Part shown: piece after piece, positions 18,057-26,932 of the stretch | Numbering within the stretch: position 1 is the first letter of the stretch | Layout: each line of letters opens with the position of its first letter | Assembly: GCA_029261875.1 (NCBI GenBank) | Contig: JAJDAL010000013.1 | Coordinates: 41,268-105,267, forward strand | DNA: 64,000 nucleotides | Reading direction: 5' to 3' | Source: Deltaproteobacteria bacterium | GTDB lineage: Bacteria > Myxococcota_A > UBA9160 > JAJDAL01 | The notes under the pieces: generated by a model | Seen by the model: the letters and a program-made list of their open reading frames with translations, nothing else | What the model was told of the DNA's origin: nothing | The model's database searches: none | Made by a program: the position numbers and the translations under genes

Positions 18057-18866
18057 ATGAACGATTCCACGCGACCCGGGAGAACCAACGCCATGTGGGC
18101 CACCGTCGACGTTCCGCCCTTCGCCGATGAAATGCACGAACGCGGTCGCTCCCTGGCGGGTCAACTCGCCCCGATCCTCGGGCCCGGAGAGTCGCAGCAT
18201 TTCAAACCCGGCTCCGACGTCTTTTCCGAGAAAACCGGTGATTGCGCCTTGGTGGAAAACGGAGTCTTGCGTTTCTATTTTCGCGAGAAATTGATTCGAA
18301 TCTTCACTACCGGCGATTGGCTGATCGCCCACGCCTTTGCGGGCCTCGAAGAGTGTCGCCTCGAAGCCGACTTCCCCTCTACCCTCCGGACCTTCTCCCA
18401 CGCCGATGTCGCACGAGCACTCGCGAATCATCCGGACCGGATCGAAATCTGGCTCGAGATGCAGGCGGTTGAAACCCAACTCCTTCACGTGTTGTGCGGG
18501 TCCTGCATGGAGCAGGAGATCCAACCCCAGGTCCAGATTCGCGAGTTCGCGGCCGGAGACGTTCTGCTGCGAGAAGGCGAGACCTCAGGACAGATCGCCG
18601 AACTCGTCGAGGGCCGAGCCACCGCCACGATCGGTGGAACCACTGTGGGTCAGATCGCCCCAGGTGAACTGTTCGGCGAAATCGGTTTTCTGACCGACCA
18701 ACCCAGTGTCGCCACGGTTACGGCGGTTTCCAACTGCCTGGTTCAACTCATCGACCGCGGGGATTTCACGCGTTTGATCCGTGGGCGCCCCCACCTGATG
18801 TTGAATCTGGCTCGGACGCTGGCAACCCGCGTTGCGGACCTGGACCGGCGAGTCGCCGGCCCCTAG
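18057..18866 (+). CDS. Protein with two cyclic-nucleotide-binding-like domains, no DNA-binding domain
   Basis: 269 residues from ATG 18057. An N-terminal degenerate CNB-like domain (residues about 35-135) is followed by a clearer one (about 160-255) containing REFAAGDVLLREGE and GELFGEIGFLTDQPSVATVTA. In the phosphate-binding cassette the Arg that normally contacts the cyclic phosphate is Ser (PSVATV), so cAMP or cGMP binding is doubtful. There is no Crp-type helix-turn-helix after the second domain; the protein ends in a short helix. It may be a regulatory or scaffold protein rather than a transcription factor. Confidence 0.78.
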   Translation: MNDSTRPGRTNAMWATVDVPPFADEMHERGRSLAGQLAPILGPGESQHFKPGSDVFSEKTGDCALVENGVLRFYFREKLIRIFTTGDWLIAHAFAGLEECRLEADFPSTLRTFSHADVARALANHPDRIEIWLEMQAVETQLLHVLCGSCMEQEIQPQVQIREFAAGDVLLREGETSGQIAELVEGRATATIGGTTVGQIAPGELFGEIGFLTDQPSVATVTAVSNCLVQLIDRGDFTRLIRGRPHLMLNLARTLATRVADLDRRVAGP

Positions 18867-18957
18867 GCAGAAAGCCTCAAGAAATCCTGCGGGGGGGGAC
18901 GATATCGACCGCTGTTTCGGCTGGTTCGGCTCCACAGTTGCGTTCGGGAGATTCCAT

Positions 18958-19395
18958 TTGTCGCACGGCGCAGACAATCGCGCGAAACGGCGAAGTTCCA
19001 ACGGGTTCACTCTCGTCGAGTTGATGATCGTCGTCGCGATCATCGGTCTGCTTGCATCGATGGCCCAACCCGAGTACACGAAATTCGTGGCGCGTAGCCG
19101 GCGCTCGGAGGCCTACGTAGCTCTTTCTGGAATCTACAAATCTCAGCTCGACTTCTACGCCAACCATGGTGCATACGCGGATACGTTTGATGAACTCGGT
19201 TACCAACTCATGGGCGCGGAACGAGTTGATGAGCGAACGCTTCAATCCCGACACTACACATACACACTTGTCGCTCTCACTCAGGGCGGCATCGCCAATG
19301 CCAACTACACGGCCACAGCGACCGGCGACATCGACCCTTCCGATGTCAACCTCGACATTCTAGTCATCGAAAACGACCTCACCGTGGTGGAATAA
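18958..19395 (+). CDS. Type IV prepilin-like protein (PilA/PilE family)
   Basis: 145 residues from TTG 18958, preceded by GGGAG at 7 bases; an in-frame codon at 18832 would overlap the upstream gene. The 16-residue basic leader ends in Gly and is followed by FTLVELMIVVAIIGLLASMAQPEY, the N-methylated pilin motif with the conserved Glu at mature position 5. A prepilin peptidase would cut after the Gly. The C-terminal globular part lacks the disulfide-loop Cys pair of many pilins. The secreted protein gene overlaps it (TAATG). No assembly ATPase or secretin gene is in the window. Confidence 0.9.
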   Translation: MSHGADNRAKRRSSNGFTLVELMIVVAIIGLLASMAQPEYTKFVARSRRSEAYVALSGIYKSQLDFYANHGAYADTFDELGYQLMGAERVDERTLQSRHYTYTLVALTQGGIANANYTATATGDIDPSDVNLDILVIENDLTVVE

Positions 19396-19976
19396 TGTAC
19401 AGCGTACGAATCCGATCACCTTTTCTCGCACTTTTCTTCGTGTTGCTTGTGAGCGCGGTTCCGGGGCCCGCATGGGGGGACTTCGAAGTCGACGCATCGC
19501 GCGTAATCATCATTTCCGACGATATTTCGAACGAAACAACGGACGTAATCCACGCCGGATCCGCGGGCAGCTCCCCCACCTCCAGCGGGGACTCGGGCGG
19601 AGATTCCGGGTCCAATCCGCCAAGCAGCAGCAATACCAACGATGACGGTGGCGATTCCGGTGACGACTCGAATGGGGGTGGAAACTCGAACAACAATTCG
19701 GGTCTCGGTGATGGAACCAACCCGGGCCAGGGTAGCGGGACCGACAACAGTCCGAACGAAGGAACCGACAACCCCAATAATGCCGGAGATTCCGGGGGCG
19801 GAAACGACAACTCGAACGCAGGCGGGAACTCGAACAACAATTCCGGTCTCGGTGATGGAACCAACCCGGGCCAAGGCGGGGGGTCGAGCAACAGCCCCAA
19901 CCAAGGCACGAACAATCCCAACAATTCCGGTTCGAACTCCGGCGGAAACTCCGCAAATGTCGGAATGGGGCCTTAG
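19395..19976 (+). CDS. Secreted Gly/Asn/Ser-rich low-complexity protein
   Basis: 193 residues with an N-terminal signal peptide (hydrophobic FLALFFVLLVSAV, cleavage likely after PAWG or nearby). The mature part is about 150 residues of Gly, Asn, Ser, Asp and Pro with no aromatic core, so it is expected to be disordered. The segment NSNNNSGLGDGTNPGQG occurs twice with a 48-residue period. Its ATG overlaps the pilin stop, and it is followed within 4 bp by the membrane-anchored protein, so the three form one operon. It could be an extracellular spacer or adhesin associated with a pilus; that is inference. Confidence 0.8.
   Translation: MYSVRIRSPFLALFFVLLVSAVPGPAWGDFEVDASRVIIISDDISNETTDVIHAGSAGSSPTSSGDSGGDSGSNPPSSSNTNDDGGDSGDDSNGGGNSNNNSGLGDGTNPGQGSGTDNSPNEGTDNPNNAGDSGGGNDNSNAGGNSNNNSGLGDGTNPGQGGGSSNSPNQGTNNPNNSGSNSGGNSANVGMGP
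19683..19876 (+). repeat. Two-copy imperfect tandem repeat, 144-bp period
   Basis: Within the low-complexity secreted protein gene, the block beginning aactcgaacaacaattc at 19683 recurs at 19827 with a few silent changes. It encodes the duplicated NSNNNSGLGDGTNPGQG segment. The silent changes suggest an older duplication kept at protein level. Confidence 0.75.
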
Positions 19977-19979
19977 TAC

Positions 19980-21767
19980 GTGGCCCATTCAGCAGGCGAT
20001 CGCGAAATCCGGCGCGAGACGGCCATACAGGTTGCCGGCCCCCTTCTAAGGCAGTTCTACTCGCTCCGGGCTGCGCGCCGTTGCCTGCCTCAATCGACTT
20101 GGAAAACGCTGTTGGTGGCCGAAGGGGAGCTCGAGAACGGAGTCTTTGCCTTCGCGAATCAACTCGCGGAAGACGATACGCTTGCGAGTTCTCAGGATGA
20201 ACGCGAACAAATCGTACAAAACGAAGCCCTATGTTGGTCGAACAAACTCTCCGGTTATGAAGCGTTGGTTCTTGCGGCGCTCGACGAAGTACCGATCGCG
20301 GCGCTACGTGCAATCCTTCCGCATCAGCTCTTGCGCCAGCAATCTCAGGTCGTCGCACTATTGGATCTGGCCCTGAGAGATCTCGATCGGCTCGCGATGC
20401 GCCTCCCACTCATCGACTATCTGGTGACACTTCTCTCGATCGAGCCGGGCCCAGGCCCGCGCCCGGCCGTCCGCGATCCGGTATCGATTTCGCCCGGACT
20501 CGAAGCACTTTGCCGTGAGTCGGAGAAGAAATACAAGTCGGCTGCAAAGACCCTCAGCGAATCGTTTCGAGGCGCAGCCGCGACACAAGACCCGGCCCTG
20601 CTGCCCGCGGTGCTCGAACGAATGCGGGAGCAGAAAGAAGATCTGGGAGTGCGATTGTTCGAACCCAGCGTTCTTCGTGCGGTAGTCGCCTACAACACGA
20701 GGATGGCGAAGCGAATTTCCGAGATCGGGACTGTCGAATGCGAGACGGACCCAGGCTTCAATGGTGTCGCAGCCGCTCTCGGTATAGACGTAGGAGACCT
20801 CCTAGAGGTAGCCTCCGAGGAATCGCCCCCGTCCAGCAAACCCGAAACGAAAGAAGCAGCCGAGCCCACCCCTCTCGGAGATTGCGAAACACTTCGCGAG
20901 ATCGCTGCGCATTGCACGCAATCGTCGCCCTCCGAATCCGATGGCCCCGCGCGTCGCGTTGCTGCACTAGTGGATCTGCAGCAACTGACAGAAACCGAAC
21001 GCGCTGCCCTCCGAAGCTTTGGAGAGTGCGCGACCGACGAGGCCCTCGGCTGTGCCATCGCGCTCGGCTTGGTAATCGGAACACTGCCGGACTCGATGCT
21101 CGATCTCGTCGAACTCGGAATCGACGCGGAACGCCTCCAGAATGAATGGGTCGACGAGGCAGGCACTGCGCTTTCCAAGAAAGTAGCCGAAGCAATCGCA
21201 AACGGAGCGTACGACGAAGCCTGCCTCCTCACTGAATCGAAATCAAAATCCCTCTACGCACCGAAAATGGCAAAGCTACGGCGCGACCAGGAAGCACAGC
21301 GATCCTCGACGCTGCCACCGGCTCCAACCGTCCCCTACGAAGAGGGACTCCACGCATTCGACGCACTTCCCCGAAGCGAAACGAAAATCCCGAATGCTCC
21401 CGAAAAGTGGCGAATCGACCGACGCTTCCTTCCGATTGCGGCATCCTTGGCGATGGTGCTTGCCGCGAGCGTCAACTTCGTCCGAGCCCATGAGAATTCC
21501 GTTCGGATCTATTCGAAAGCCCACCTGGCCGTGATGTCCCAGTACCTCGAATCCGCGCATCGCGGAGACGAGGGACGAGGATCTCTGTTCGTCGGAGAAG
21601 TGAACGCGGACTGGAAATCCCTGTCGGATTCGGAACGCAAGGAAGAGGCGCAATCATTGGTCGAATATCTCCGATCCCGTGGCGCGTCCGAGATCATGAT
21701 CTTCGACGAGCGTCGCATCATCCAAATCCAAGCTCGCAACGGGCGACTCACGTACGTTCGACCTTAG
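19980..21767 (+). CDS. Large single-pass membrane protein of unknown function
   Basis: 595 residues from GTG 19980, 4 bp after the preceding stop. The first 470 residues are mostly helical and acidic with no recognisable family, rich in Leu, Glu and Ala. One transmembrane segment lies near residues 483-503 (FLPIAASLAMVLAASVNFV), followed by a small C-terminal alpha/beta domain with FDERRIIQIQARNGRLTYV. Topology is therefore a large cytoplasmic region, one membrane pass, and a small external domain. Its position after a prepilin and a secreted spacer protein suggests a surface-structure role, but nothing in the sequence names one. Confidence 0.72.
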   Translation: MAHSAGDREIRRETAIQVAGPLLRQFYSLRAARRCLPQSTWKTLLVAEGELENGVFAFANQLAEDDTLASSQDEREQIVQNEALCWSNKLSGYEALVLAALDEVPIAALRAILPHQLLRQQSQVVALLDLALRDLDRLAMRLPLIDYLVTLLSIEPGPGPRPAVRDPVSISPGLEALCRESEKKYKSAAKTLSESFRGAAATQDPALLPAVLERMREQKEDLGVRLFEPSVLRAVVAYNTRMAKRISEIGTVECETDPGFNGVAAALGIDVGDLLEVASEESPPSSKPETKEAAEPTPLGDCETLREIAAHCTQSSPSESDGPARRVAALVDLQQLTETERAALRSFGECATDEALGCAIALGLVIGTLPDSMLDLVELGIDAERLQNEWVDEAGTALSKKVAEAIANGAYDEACLLTESKSKSLYAPKMAKLRRDQEAQRSSTLPPAPTVPYEEGLHAFDALPRSETKIPNAPEKWRIDRRFLPIAASLAMVLAASVNFVRAHENSVRIYSKAHLAVMSQYLESAHRGDEGRGSLFVGEVNADWKSLSDSERKEEAQSLVEYLRSRGASEIMIFDERRIIQIQARNGRLTYVRP

Positions 21768-21939
21768 TCCTCGAAGCCGAGCGACGTCGGTCCGCCTGCA
21801 GCGTGCCGAGGGAATCCCTCCATTTGGGGCAGCCCCTGCAATCACGTGATCAATCGATGAGATAGGTCTGCCGATGAACAAATCTGGACACACCGATGCG
21901 GCGCCTCGATGAAAACGCCGACGCCGGGTGGAGGGAAAC

Positions 21940-22338
21940 ATGGAAGTCCGCGAAGTCATGACCGCACCGGTCCACACACTGCCGGCCAACAGCTCCGTTC
22001 AACAGGCCTATGAAATCATGAAGGGGCGGGCGATTCGGCATCTCCCCATCGTCGATTCGAACGGGGGTCTGTTGGGGATGCTCTCGCACCGGGATGTCCA
22101 GTCCGTCGTGGTCGAAATGGACGGAGAGATCATCGTACCGTCGGATTCCGGTGTCGAATCGATCATGACCAAGGATCCGATGCAAGTGGAGCCCGATAGC
22201 GACATCCGGGTCGTGCTCAAGGCACTGCGAGAACACCGCTTCGGCGCGGTGTCGGTAACCGAAGCGGGACGGGTCGTGGGCATCGTGAGCTACGTGGATC
22301 TGCTCGATCTATTGGCTCAGATTCTCGACGCCGACTGA
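21940..22338 (+). CDS. Two-CBS-domain protein
   Basis: 132 residues from ATG 21940, with GGAGGG 4 bases upstream; a GTG four codons earlier overlaps that ribosome site and is rejected. Two CBS repeats are complete: VREVMTAPVHTL to GMLSHRDVQ, and VESIMTKDPMQV to GIVSYVDLLDLL. Such pairs bind adenosyl nucleotides and regulate a partner. No partner domain is fused. The last 30 bases overlap, in the opposite strand, the 3' end of the SpeE-like gene. About 170 bp upstream of it are non-coding. Confidence 0.88.
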   Translation: MEVREVMTAPVHTLPANSSVQQAYEIMKGRAIRHLPIVDSNGGLLGMLSHRDVQSVVVEMDGEIIVPSDSGVESIMTKDPMQVEPDSDIRVVLKALREHRFGAVSVTEAGRVVGIVSYVDLLDLLAQILDAD

Positions 22339-25300
22339 TCCCGCATCCAGGGCGGTGCGATATTCCGCCAGACGGCCTTCGATTTGTGCGCGCAGCGTGG
22401 ATCGGTCTCCAGCCGGAATTCGTTCGAGCGCCGCTTCCGCCACTTCCACCGCCATTCTTGTTTCCCCCGAAGCCGCATGGGCGGCCGCCAGCGTATCGAG
22501 TACCGCGGCATCGCGATGTTGGGTTTCCTCGGCGGCCCGTCGCGCCAGCTGCAATGCTTCGCTGGCATTTCGAAGCGTCGGATCGCGGCTCGTCGCCAAC
22601 AACCAGGCGAGATTGTTCAGCGGAAGCGACCAATCCGGGCGCCGCACGAGCGCCTCGCGGTAGTATCGGACCGCGTCCTTTTCGTCCCCTTGTGAATCCG
22701 CGATATCCCCCAACGCCAACCAGGCCGGCGCTTGGCTCGGATCGAGTTCGACGCTGCGCAAGAACGCGGACTGGGCCTCGGATCGTCGACCCAATCCATC
22801 CAAGCTGCGCGCCAATCCGAGAAACGCTTCGGGAAAATCCGGCTTGCGCTCGAGGGTCGCAGAGAAACCCGCAGCCGCGGAATCGAGACGCCCCATACGG
22901 CGCTGGGATTCGGCCAGGTTGTAGCGCGCCCACACATTCTCCGGGTTGTCCGCCAAAGCGCGTGCAAAAATCCGCGCCGCATCCCGGTGCTCGCCACGAC
23001 TTTGGAATTCGAGCCCCGCGCGAATTCGCATGCGCGCGCCGATGTTGGCGAGATTCAACGCGCGAATCGATTCCGACACCGGGCCCCAAACCGGCGGCGC
23101 ACCGGAAATGAGGTTCCCGATGGGGTCGAGCTGGCCGCGAATGCGAGAAAGAATTGCGACTTCTTGGCCGGCACCGCGGTACGAGGTCTCGTAGTCGAGA
23201 ACCGGTCGATCGTCCCGGTAATGCGCGGCGCCAGTCGCGATCGCGGCCAGGCCTTGCGCCCCCACCAGATACGCCGCCGCAAAGTTCTCGGGTCGATTGA
23301 CGTGGAAGCGGGGCCCACCCCAATGACTGAACGCCAGGTCCCGCGCCAGGGCCTCGTTCTCGAGTTCCTGAAGCCGATTTCCTTGCAGCAACACCGGGCC
23401 GTCGGTTCTGCCGATCAACAGCAGCTCTCCCCGGTTGTACCAGAGCACGCTGTGCGGAAAGACATGCACGAAGCTCGCCACTACGGATTCGAATTGCTCG
23501 AGACTCAGGAAGTGAATCGGAACGAACTGACTCGCCAGCCCCCCGGGATGGAGCCGCTCGCGGGCGCGCTCGTAGAACTCCACGGTGTAGAATGCCGCGA
23601 GTCCCGGTCGAAACGTCTGTCCCACTTCGATGGAGATCACGTCGTACTGGGCGTCCGCATGGTCGATGTAACTGCGACCATCTTCCACGATGAAACGCGT
23701 TCGGGCATCCCGCATCCAATCCGCATCGAAGTGATCTTCCACGAGGGAGATCAGCTCCCGCTCGATCTCGACGCAATCGAGTCGCTCGATGGGATACAGG
23801 AGAAACCGGCTCGCGGTTTGCCCGGGACCCAAACCGATGGCGAGAATGCGCTTCGGGTCCGGGTGCAGGAGCATCGGAATGTGGGCCGCGAGAATCTGAT
23901 GGGATTTTCCGTCCTCTCCCTGCCACAAGCGATCGATCTCGAGTTCGCGTTTTCCCTGCCGCTCGATCACGGCGAGGTGCGCCCCGACGCCCTCACGGAA
24001 ATCGATCAAGCTTTCGCGCGGCCCCAGATAGTCCGCCGGAAGCCGCAAACCGCTTTCCACCGGGATCCACACCCAACACGCCACCGCCCCCAGGCTGAGC
24101 GCCCAACGCCCAACGACGCCAGAGCCGGGCACCAGCAACCACCAGGCCGCGACGCCGATTGCCAGACTCAATGCCGTTGTGATGCGCACGCTGATGTCGA
24201 GACCCAACATCGGAAGGAAGACGAAGCCAATGCCCAGGGAACCCAGAATCCCGCCCGCGGTATTGAGCGCACTCAACCGCCCGACCGACGGGCCCGCCAG
24301 CCCCGGTCGCTCGACCACCATGCGAATCGCCAACGGAAAGGAAACGCCCGACAGCAATGCGGGGAGCAGCAACACGGCGCTCACCAGCGCGAGTTGCGAT
24401 CCCAGGCGCTCCGGATCCGCCCAGGTCCGCCAGAAGGAAACCGGCAGGTAGAGGCTGCCCAGGACGACGAGCCCGAGCAGAACATGGATCGCGCCGAACA
24501 ACCGGGCACGCCCGCGGATTCCGCCGATTCGATCGAGCCATCGCCCACTGAGTAGACTTCCGACGCCGATTCCGACCAAAACGACGGCCAGGGTCAGGGT
24601 GTAGGTGTAGACGGTGTTGTGCAGCAGCAGCGACAGGAATCGCGCCCAGACGACCTCATTGCCGAGCGCCACGAAGCCACTGGCGAAGAACAACAGCGGA
24701 ACGAATCGCGCCGCGGGTGTGGGCTCGGACGCGATCGCGGTCGCTGGCGGGACCGGCGAACCGAGCGGTTCGATCGAACGCTTCCAACTGACTGCCGCAA
24801 CCGCGAGCCCGATTCCACAGCCGACGACTCCCGCCAGTCGCATCGACGCATCCACACCCAGCCGGGGGATCCACACGAACCCCGTCGCCAGGGCACCGGC
24901 CGCCGCACCCAGACTGTTCAGGGCGTAGAGGCCCGCGACGGGACCCGCCACGCGGTTTTCGCGACGCACGTATTGGCGGGCCAGGAGCGGAAGGGTTCCG
25001 CCCATCAAGAACGTGGGCGGAAGCAGGATTCCCACGAGGCACAGGAAACGCAGGGCGGAAAGCGCCGCGAAATTTTCGAACAACCGGGGATAGGCGGCAT
25101 GATAGATCGAATCCGCGACGCCGAAAGCCGCGGGGCTCGCGATGCCCAGGATTCCAACCGCGAATTCGAGTACGGCGTAGAGGCGGAGCGGACGATCCGA
25201 GCGCGCGGACACGCGACCCAGGGCATAACTCCCCAATGCCAGCCCGGCGAAGAACACCGCGAGCACCGTGCTCAGGCCGAAACTCGTGGCCCCAAAAACC

Positions 25301-25398
25301 AGGGAGGCCTTCCGGATCCAGGCGATCTCCAGCGTCAGGGCCACCGCGCCCGATGCAAAGAACGCCGCCCCAACCGCGATATCCATGGCTCGCTTCAT
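22309..25398 (-). CDS. Membrane spermidine-synthase-like protein fused to TPR repeats
   Basis: 1029 residues. The N-terminal 440 residues form roughly 12 or more membrane helices in the MFS-like arrangement typical of 'fused MFS/spermidine synthase' proteins. Residues about 460-740 contain the SpeE Rossmann core: GLGPGQTASRFLLYPIERLDCVEIE, then VEDGRSYI and YDVISIEVGQT. The usual catalytic Asp pair of aminopropyltransferases is not obvious, so polyamine synthesis is doubtful. From about residue 800, at least five TPR-like repeats follow (for example ARYNLAESQRRMG and WLALGDIADSQGD). The 3' end overlaps the CBS gene on the other strand. Confidence 0.85.
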   Translation of the reverse strand: MKRAMDIAVGAAFFASGAVALTLEIAWIRKASLVFGATSFGLSTVLAVFFAGLALGSYALGRVSARSDRPLRLYAVLEFAVGILGIASPAAFGVADSIYHAAYPRLFENFAALSALRFLCLVGILLPPTFLMGGTLPLLARQYVRRENRVAGPVAGLYALNSLGAAAGALATGFVWIPRLGVDASMRLAGVVGCGIGLAVAAVSWKRSIEPLGSPVPPATAIASEPTPAARFVPLLFFASGFVALGNEVVWARFLSLLLHNTVYTYTLTLAVVLVGIGVGSLLSGRWLDRIGGIRGRARLFGAIHVLLGLVVLGSLYLPVSFWRTWADPERLGSQLALVSAVLLLPALLSGVSFPLAIRMVVERPGLAGPSVGRLSALNTAGGILGSLGIGFVFLPMLGLDISVRITTALSLAIGVAAWWLLVPGSGVVGRWALSLGAVACWVWIPVESGLRLPADYLGPRESLIDFREGVGAHLAVIERQGKRELEIDRLWQGEDGKSHQILAAHIPMLLHPDPKRILAIGLGPGQTASRFLLYPIERLDCVEIERELISLVEDHFDADWMRDARTRFIVEDGRSYIDHADAQYDVISIEVGQTFRPGLAAFYTVEFYERARERLHPGGLASQFVPIHFLSLEQFESVVASFVHVFPHSVLWYNRGELLLIGRTDGPVLLQGNRLQELENEALARDLAFSHWGGPRFHVNRPENFAAAYLVGAQGLAAIATGAAHYRDDRPVLDYETSYRGAGQEVAILSRIRGQLDPIGNLISGAPPVWGPVSESIRALNLANIGARMRIRAGLEFQSRGEHRDAARIFARALADNPENVWARYNLAESQRRMGRLDSAAAGFSATLERKPDFPEAFLGLARSLDGLGRRSEAQSAFLRSVELDPSQAPAWLALGDIADSQGDEKDAVRYYREALVRRPDWSLPLNNLAWLLATSRDPTLRNASEALQLARRAAEETQHRDAAVLDTLAAAHAASGETRMAVEVAEAALERIPAGDRSTLRAQIEGRLAEYRTALDAGSVGVENLSQ

Positions 25399-25467
25399 GT
25401 GTGGGCGAGCATTGTACCAATCGACCGGGAGTCCACGCCTTTCGAGCCCGGTTCGGCGCGACGAATC

Positions 25468-25935
25468 TCAGTCGTCGTAGAGCAGCCAACCGTAGTGGGA
25501 GACGGAGGGAGCCGTTCGTTCCAAGGTGATTCCATACCAGCCGAAATTGTCGCCGATCCCCGGGCGCAGAATCAACGGCTTCGAGGGGAAACAAGCCGGC
25601 CCCTCGGCGGGGCAGGAAAAATGCCACTGCCCTTCGCCGTTCGGAAGCGGGTCCCAACCGAAGAGCCTCAACGTCGAGCTGACGGCTTCCTTGATCCTCA
25701 CGCGATACGACTCACCCGGCATTACGACAAAAGTCATCCGGGTCGTGTGGCCACCGTGGAACATGACGGAGTGCCAATCCCCGCCATCCGATCCGAGCAT
25801 CGCCCCGTAGGCGCCGATCGGCTCTCCCAGGTAGTCCTGAGAGGTGCCACTCGATTCGTCTTCGGGAATACAACCCGAAGCTCCGATCAGCAGGGAGAAC
25901 GCAACGACAAGGCGGATCGATTTCCAGTACGGCAT
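25468..25935 (-). CDS. Putative small lipoprotein
   Basis: 155 residues. The N terminus SIRLVVAFSLLIGASGC is a signal peptide ending in a Cys; the lipobox (ASGC) is slightly unusual because Ala rather than Leu stands at -3, so lipidation is likely but not certain. The mature protein is beta-rich with paired Cys (HFSCPAEGPAC) and several His, Trp and Gly (DWHSVMFHGGH). No family recognised. It lies between the SpeE-like gene and the SDR of the large operon and probably belongs to neither. Confidence 0.65.
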   Translation of the reverse strand: MPYWKSIRLVVAFSLLIGASGCIPEDESSGTSQDYLGEPIGAYGAMLGSDGGDWHSVMFHGGHTTRMTFVVMPGESYRVRIKEAVSSTLRLFGWDPLPNGEGQWHFSCPAEGPACFPSKPLILRPGIGDNFGWYGITLERTAPSVSHYGWLLYDD

Positions 25936-26014
25936 GAACGTGGGTCGCCCACGGGGCGCACGGGGGTCGTTGATTGATAAAAGTTGAGAAGTGGAAACCT
26001 GGCTGGACTCGAGC

Positions 26015-26932
26015 TCAGTGAGAAAGACCCGTTAGCCGCTCGCTGAGCTTCCAGAGGCGCACGCACACCGTGTCGTTCTGGGCGATTTTGGGCATCCGCG
26101 CAGGCATGCAATTCGCGAAATAGCGTCCCCCCGCGTCCGCGAGTTCGGGCGCCGTCGCGGCGAACAGCGTCGTTGCCGCACCACATTCCACGTTCTTCAT
26201 GAACGGCCACATCAACAGCCCCACGAGCAGCATGTACCAACGTTGATCCCGGGCCAGCTCGGTCTTGATGACGCCCGGGTGCAGCGCGTTGACCGCCACA
26301 CCGCGGCCGTGAACCCGGCGTTCGAGCTCGCGTGCGAACATCAAATTCATCAGCTTCGAACTCGCGTAGGCGCGCCAGCCGGAATAGCGGCGATGGTTCC
26401 AATTGAGATCTTCGAGTTTCTCGTCGATTCCCGCCATGTGCATGGCGTCCGAAGCCACCACCACCACGCGCGATGGGGCGCTTTCGCAAAGTCGCTCGAG
26501 CAACAGATTGGTCAACAGGAAATGACCCAGGTGGTTGATGCCCAGATGGTGCTCGAAACCGTCTCGCGTGAGGCGACGGTCGGGCAACATGACGCCCGCG
26601 TTGTTGACCAGGAGATGGAGCGGCCAGTCGTTGGCGAGATAGTCCTTGGCGAAAATGCGTACGGATTCGAGACTCGCGAGGTCGAGCTGCATGAGCAGGA
26701 GTCGCGCCGCCGGAATCGTCCCTTTGGCCGCTTCGAGGATCTCCCGACGCGCCACGTCGCCTTTGTCGAGGTTTCGACACGCCATCGCGACGCGACACCC
26801 GCGCAGGGCCAGAACCCGGGCGGTTTCGCGTCCGATTCCCGTGTTCGCCCCGGTAACAATCGCATAACGCCCGGTGAGATCGACGCCGCGGCTGACTTCT
26901 TCGGCCGTGGAGCGGCGACCGAAGTCGCTCAC
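26015..26932 (-). CDS. Retinol-dehydrogenase-like SDR
   Basis: 305 residues from GTG 26932, in a GTGA overlap with the aldehyde dehydrogenase. TGANTGIG, NNAGVM and the catalytic AYASSK (YxxxK) are intact, and the run GRYAIVTGANTGIGRETA with HLGINHLGHFLLTNLLLERL is typical of the retinol dehydrogenase/WW-domain oxidoreductase-like SDR group. It should interconvert a hydrophobic alcohol and aldehyde or ketone. It is the last gene of the nine-gene minus-strand operon, directly after an ALDH3-like enzyme, which makes an alcohol-aldehyde-acid sequence plausible. Confidence 0.92.
   Translation of the reverse strand: MSDFGRRSTAEEVSRGVDLTGRYAIVTGANTGIGRETARVLALRGCRVAMACRNLDKGDVARREILEAAKGTIPAARLLLMQLDLASLESVRIFAKDYLANDWPLHLLVNNAGVMLPDRRLTRDGFEHHLGINHLGHFLLTNLLLERLCESAPSRVVVVASDAMHMAGIDEKLEDLNWNHRRYSGWRAYASSKLMNLMFARELERRVHGRGVAVNALHPGVIKTELARDQRWYMLLVGLLMWPFMKNVECGAATTLFAATAPELADAGGRYFANCMPARMPKIAQNDTVCVRLWKLSERLTGLSH

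Noticed and set aside
22732..24555. A 607-residue plus-strand frame opposite the SpeE-like gene
   Set aside because: It lies antisense to the membrane and Rossmann parts of that gene, and its translation is Arg/Gln/His-rich with no family signature.
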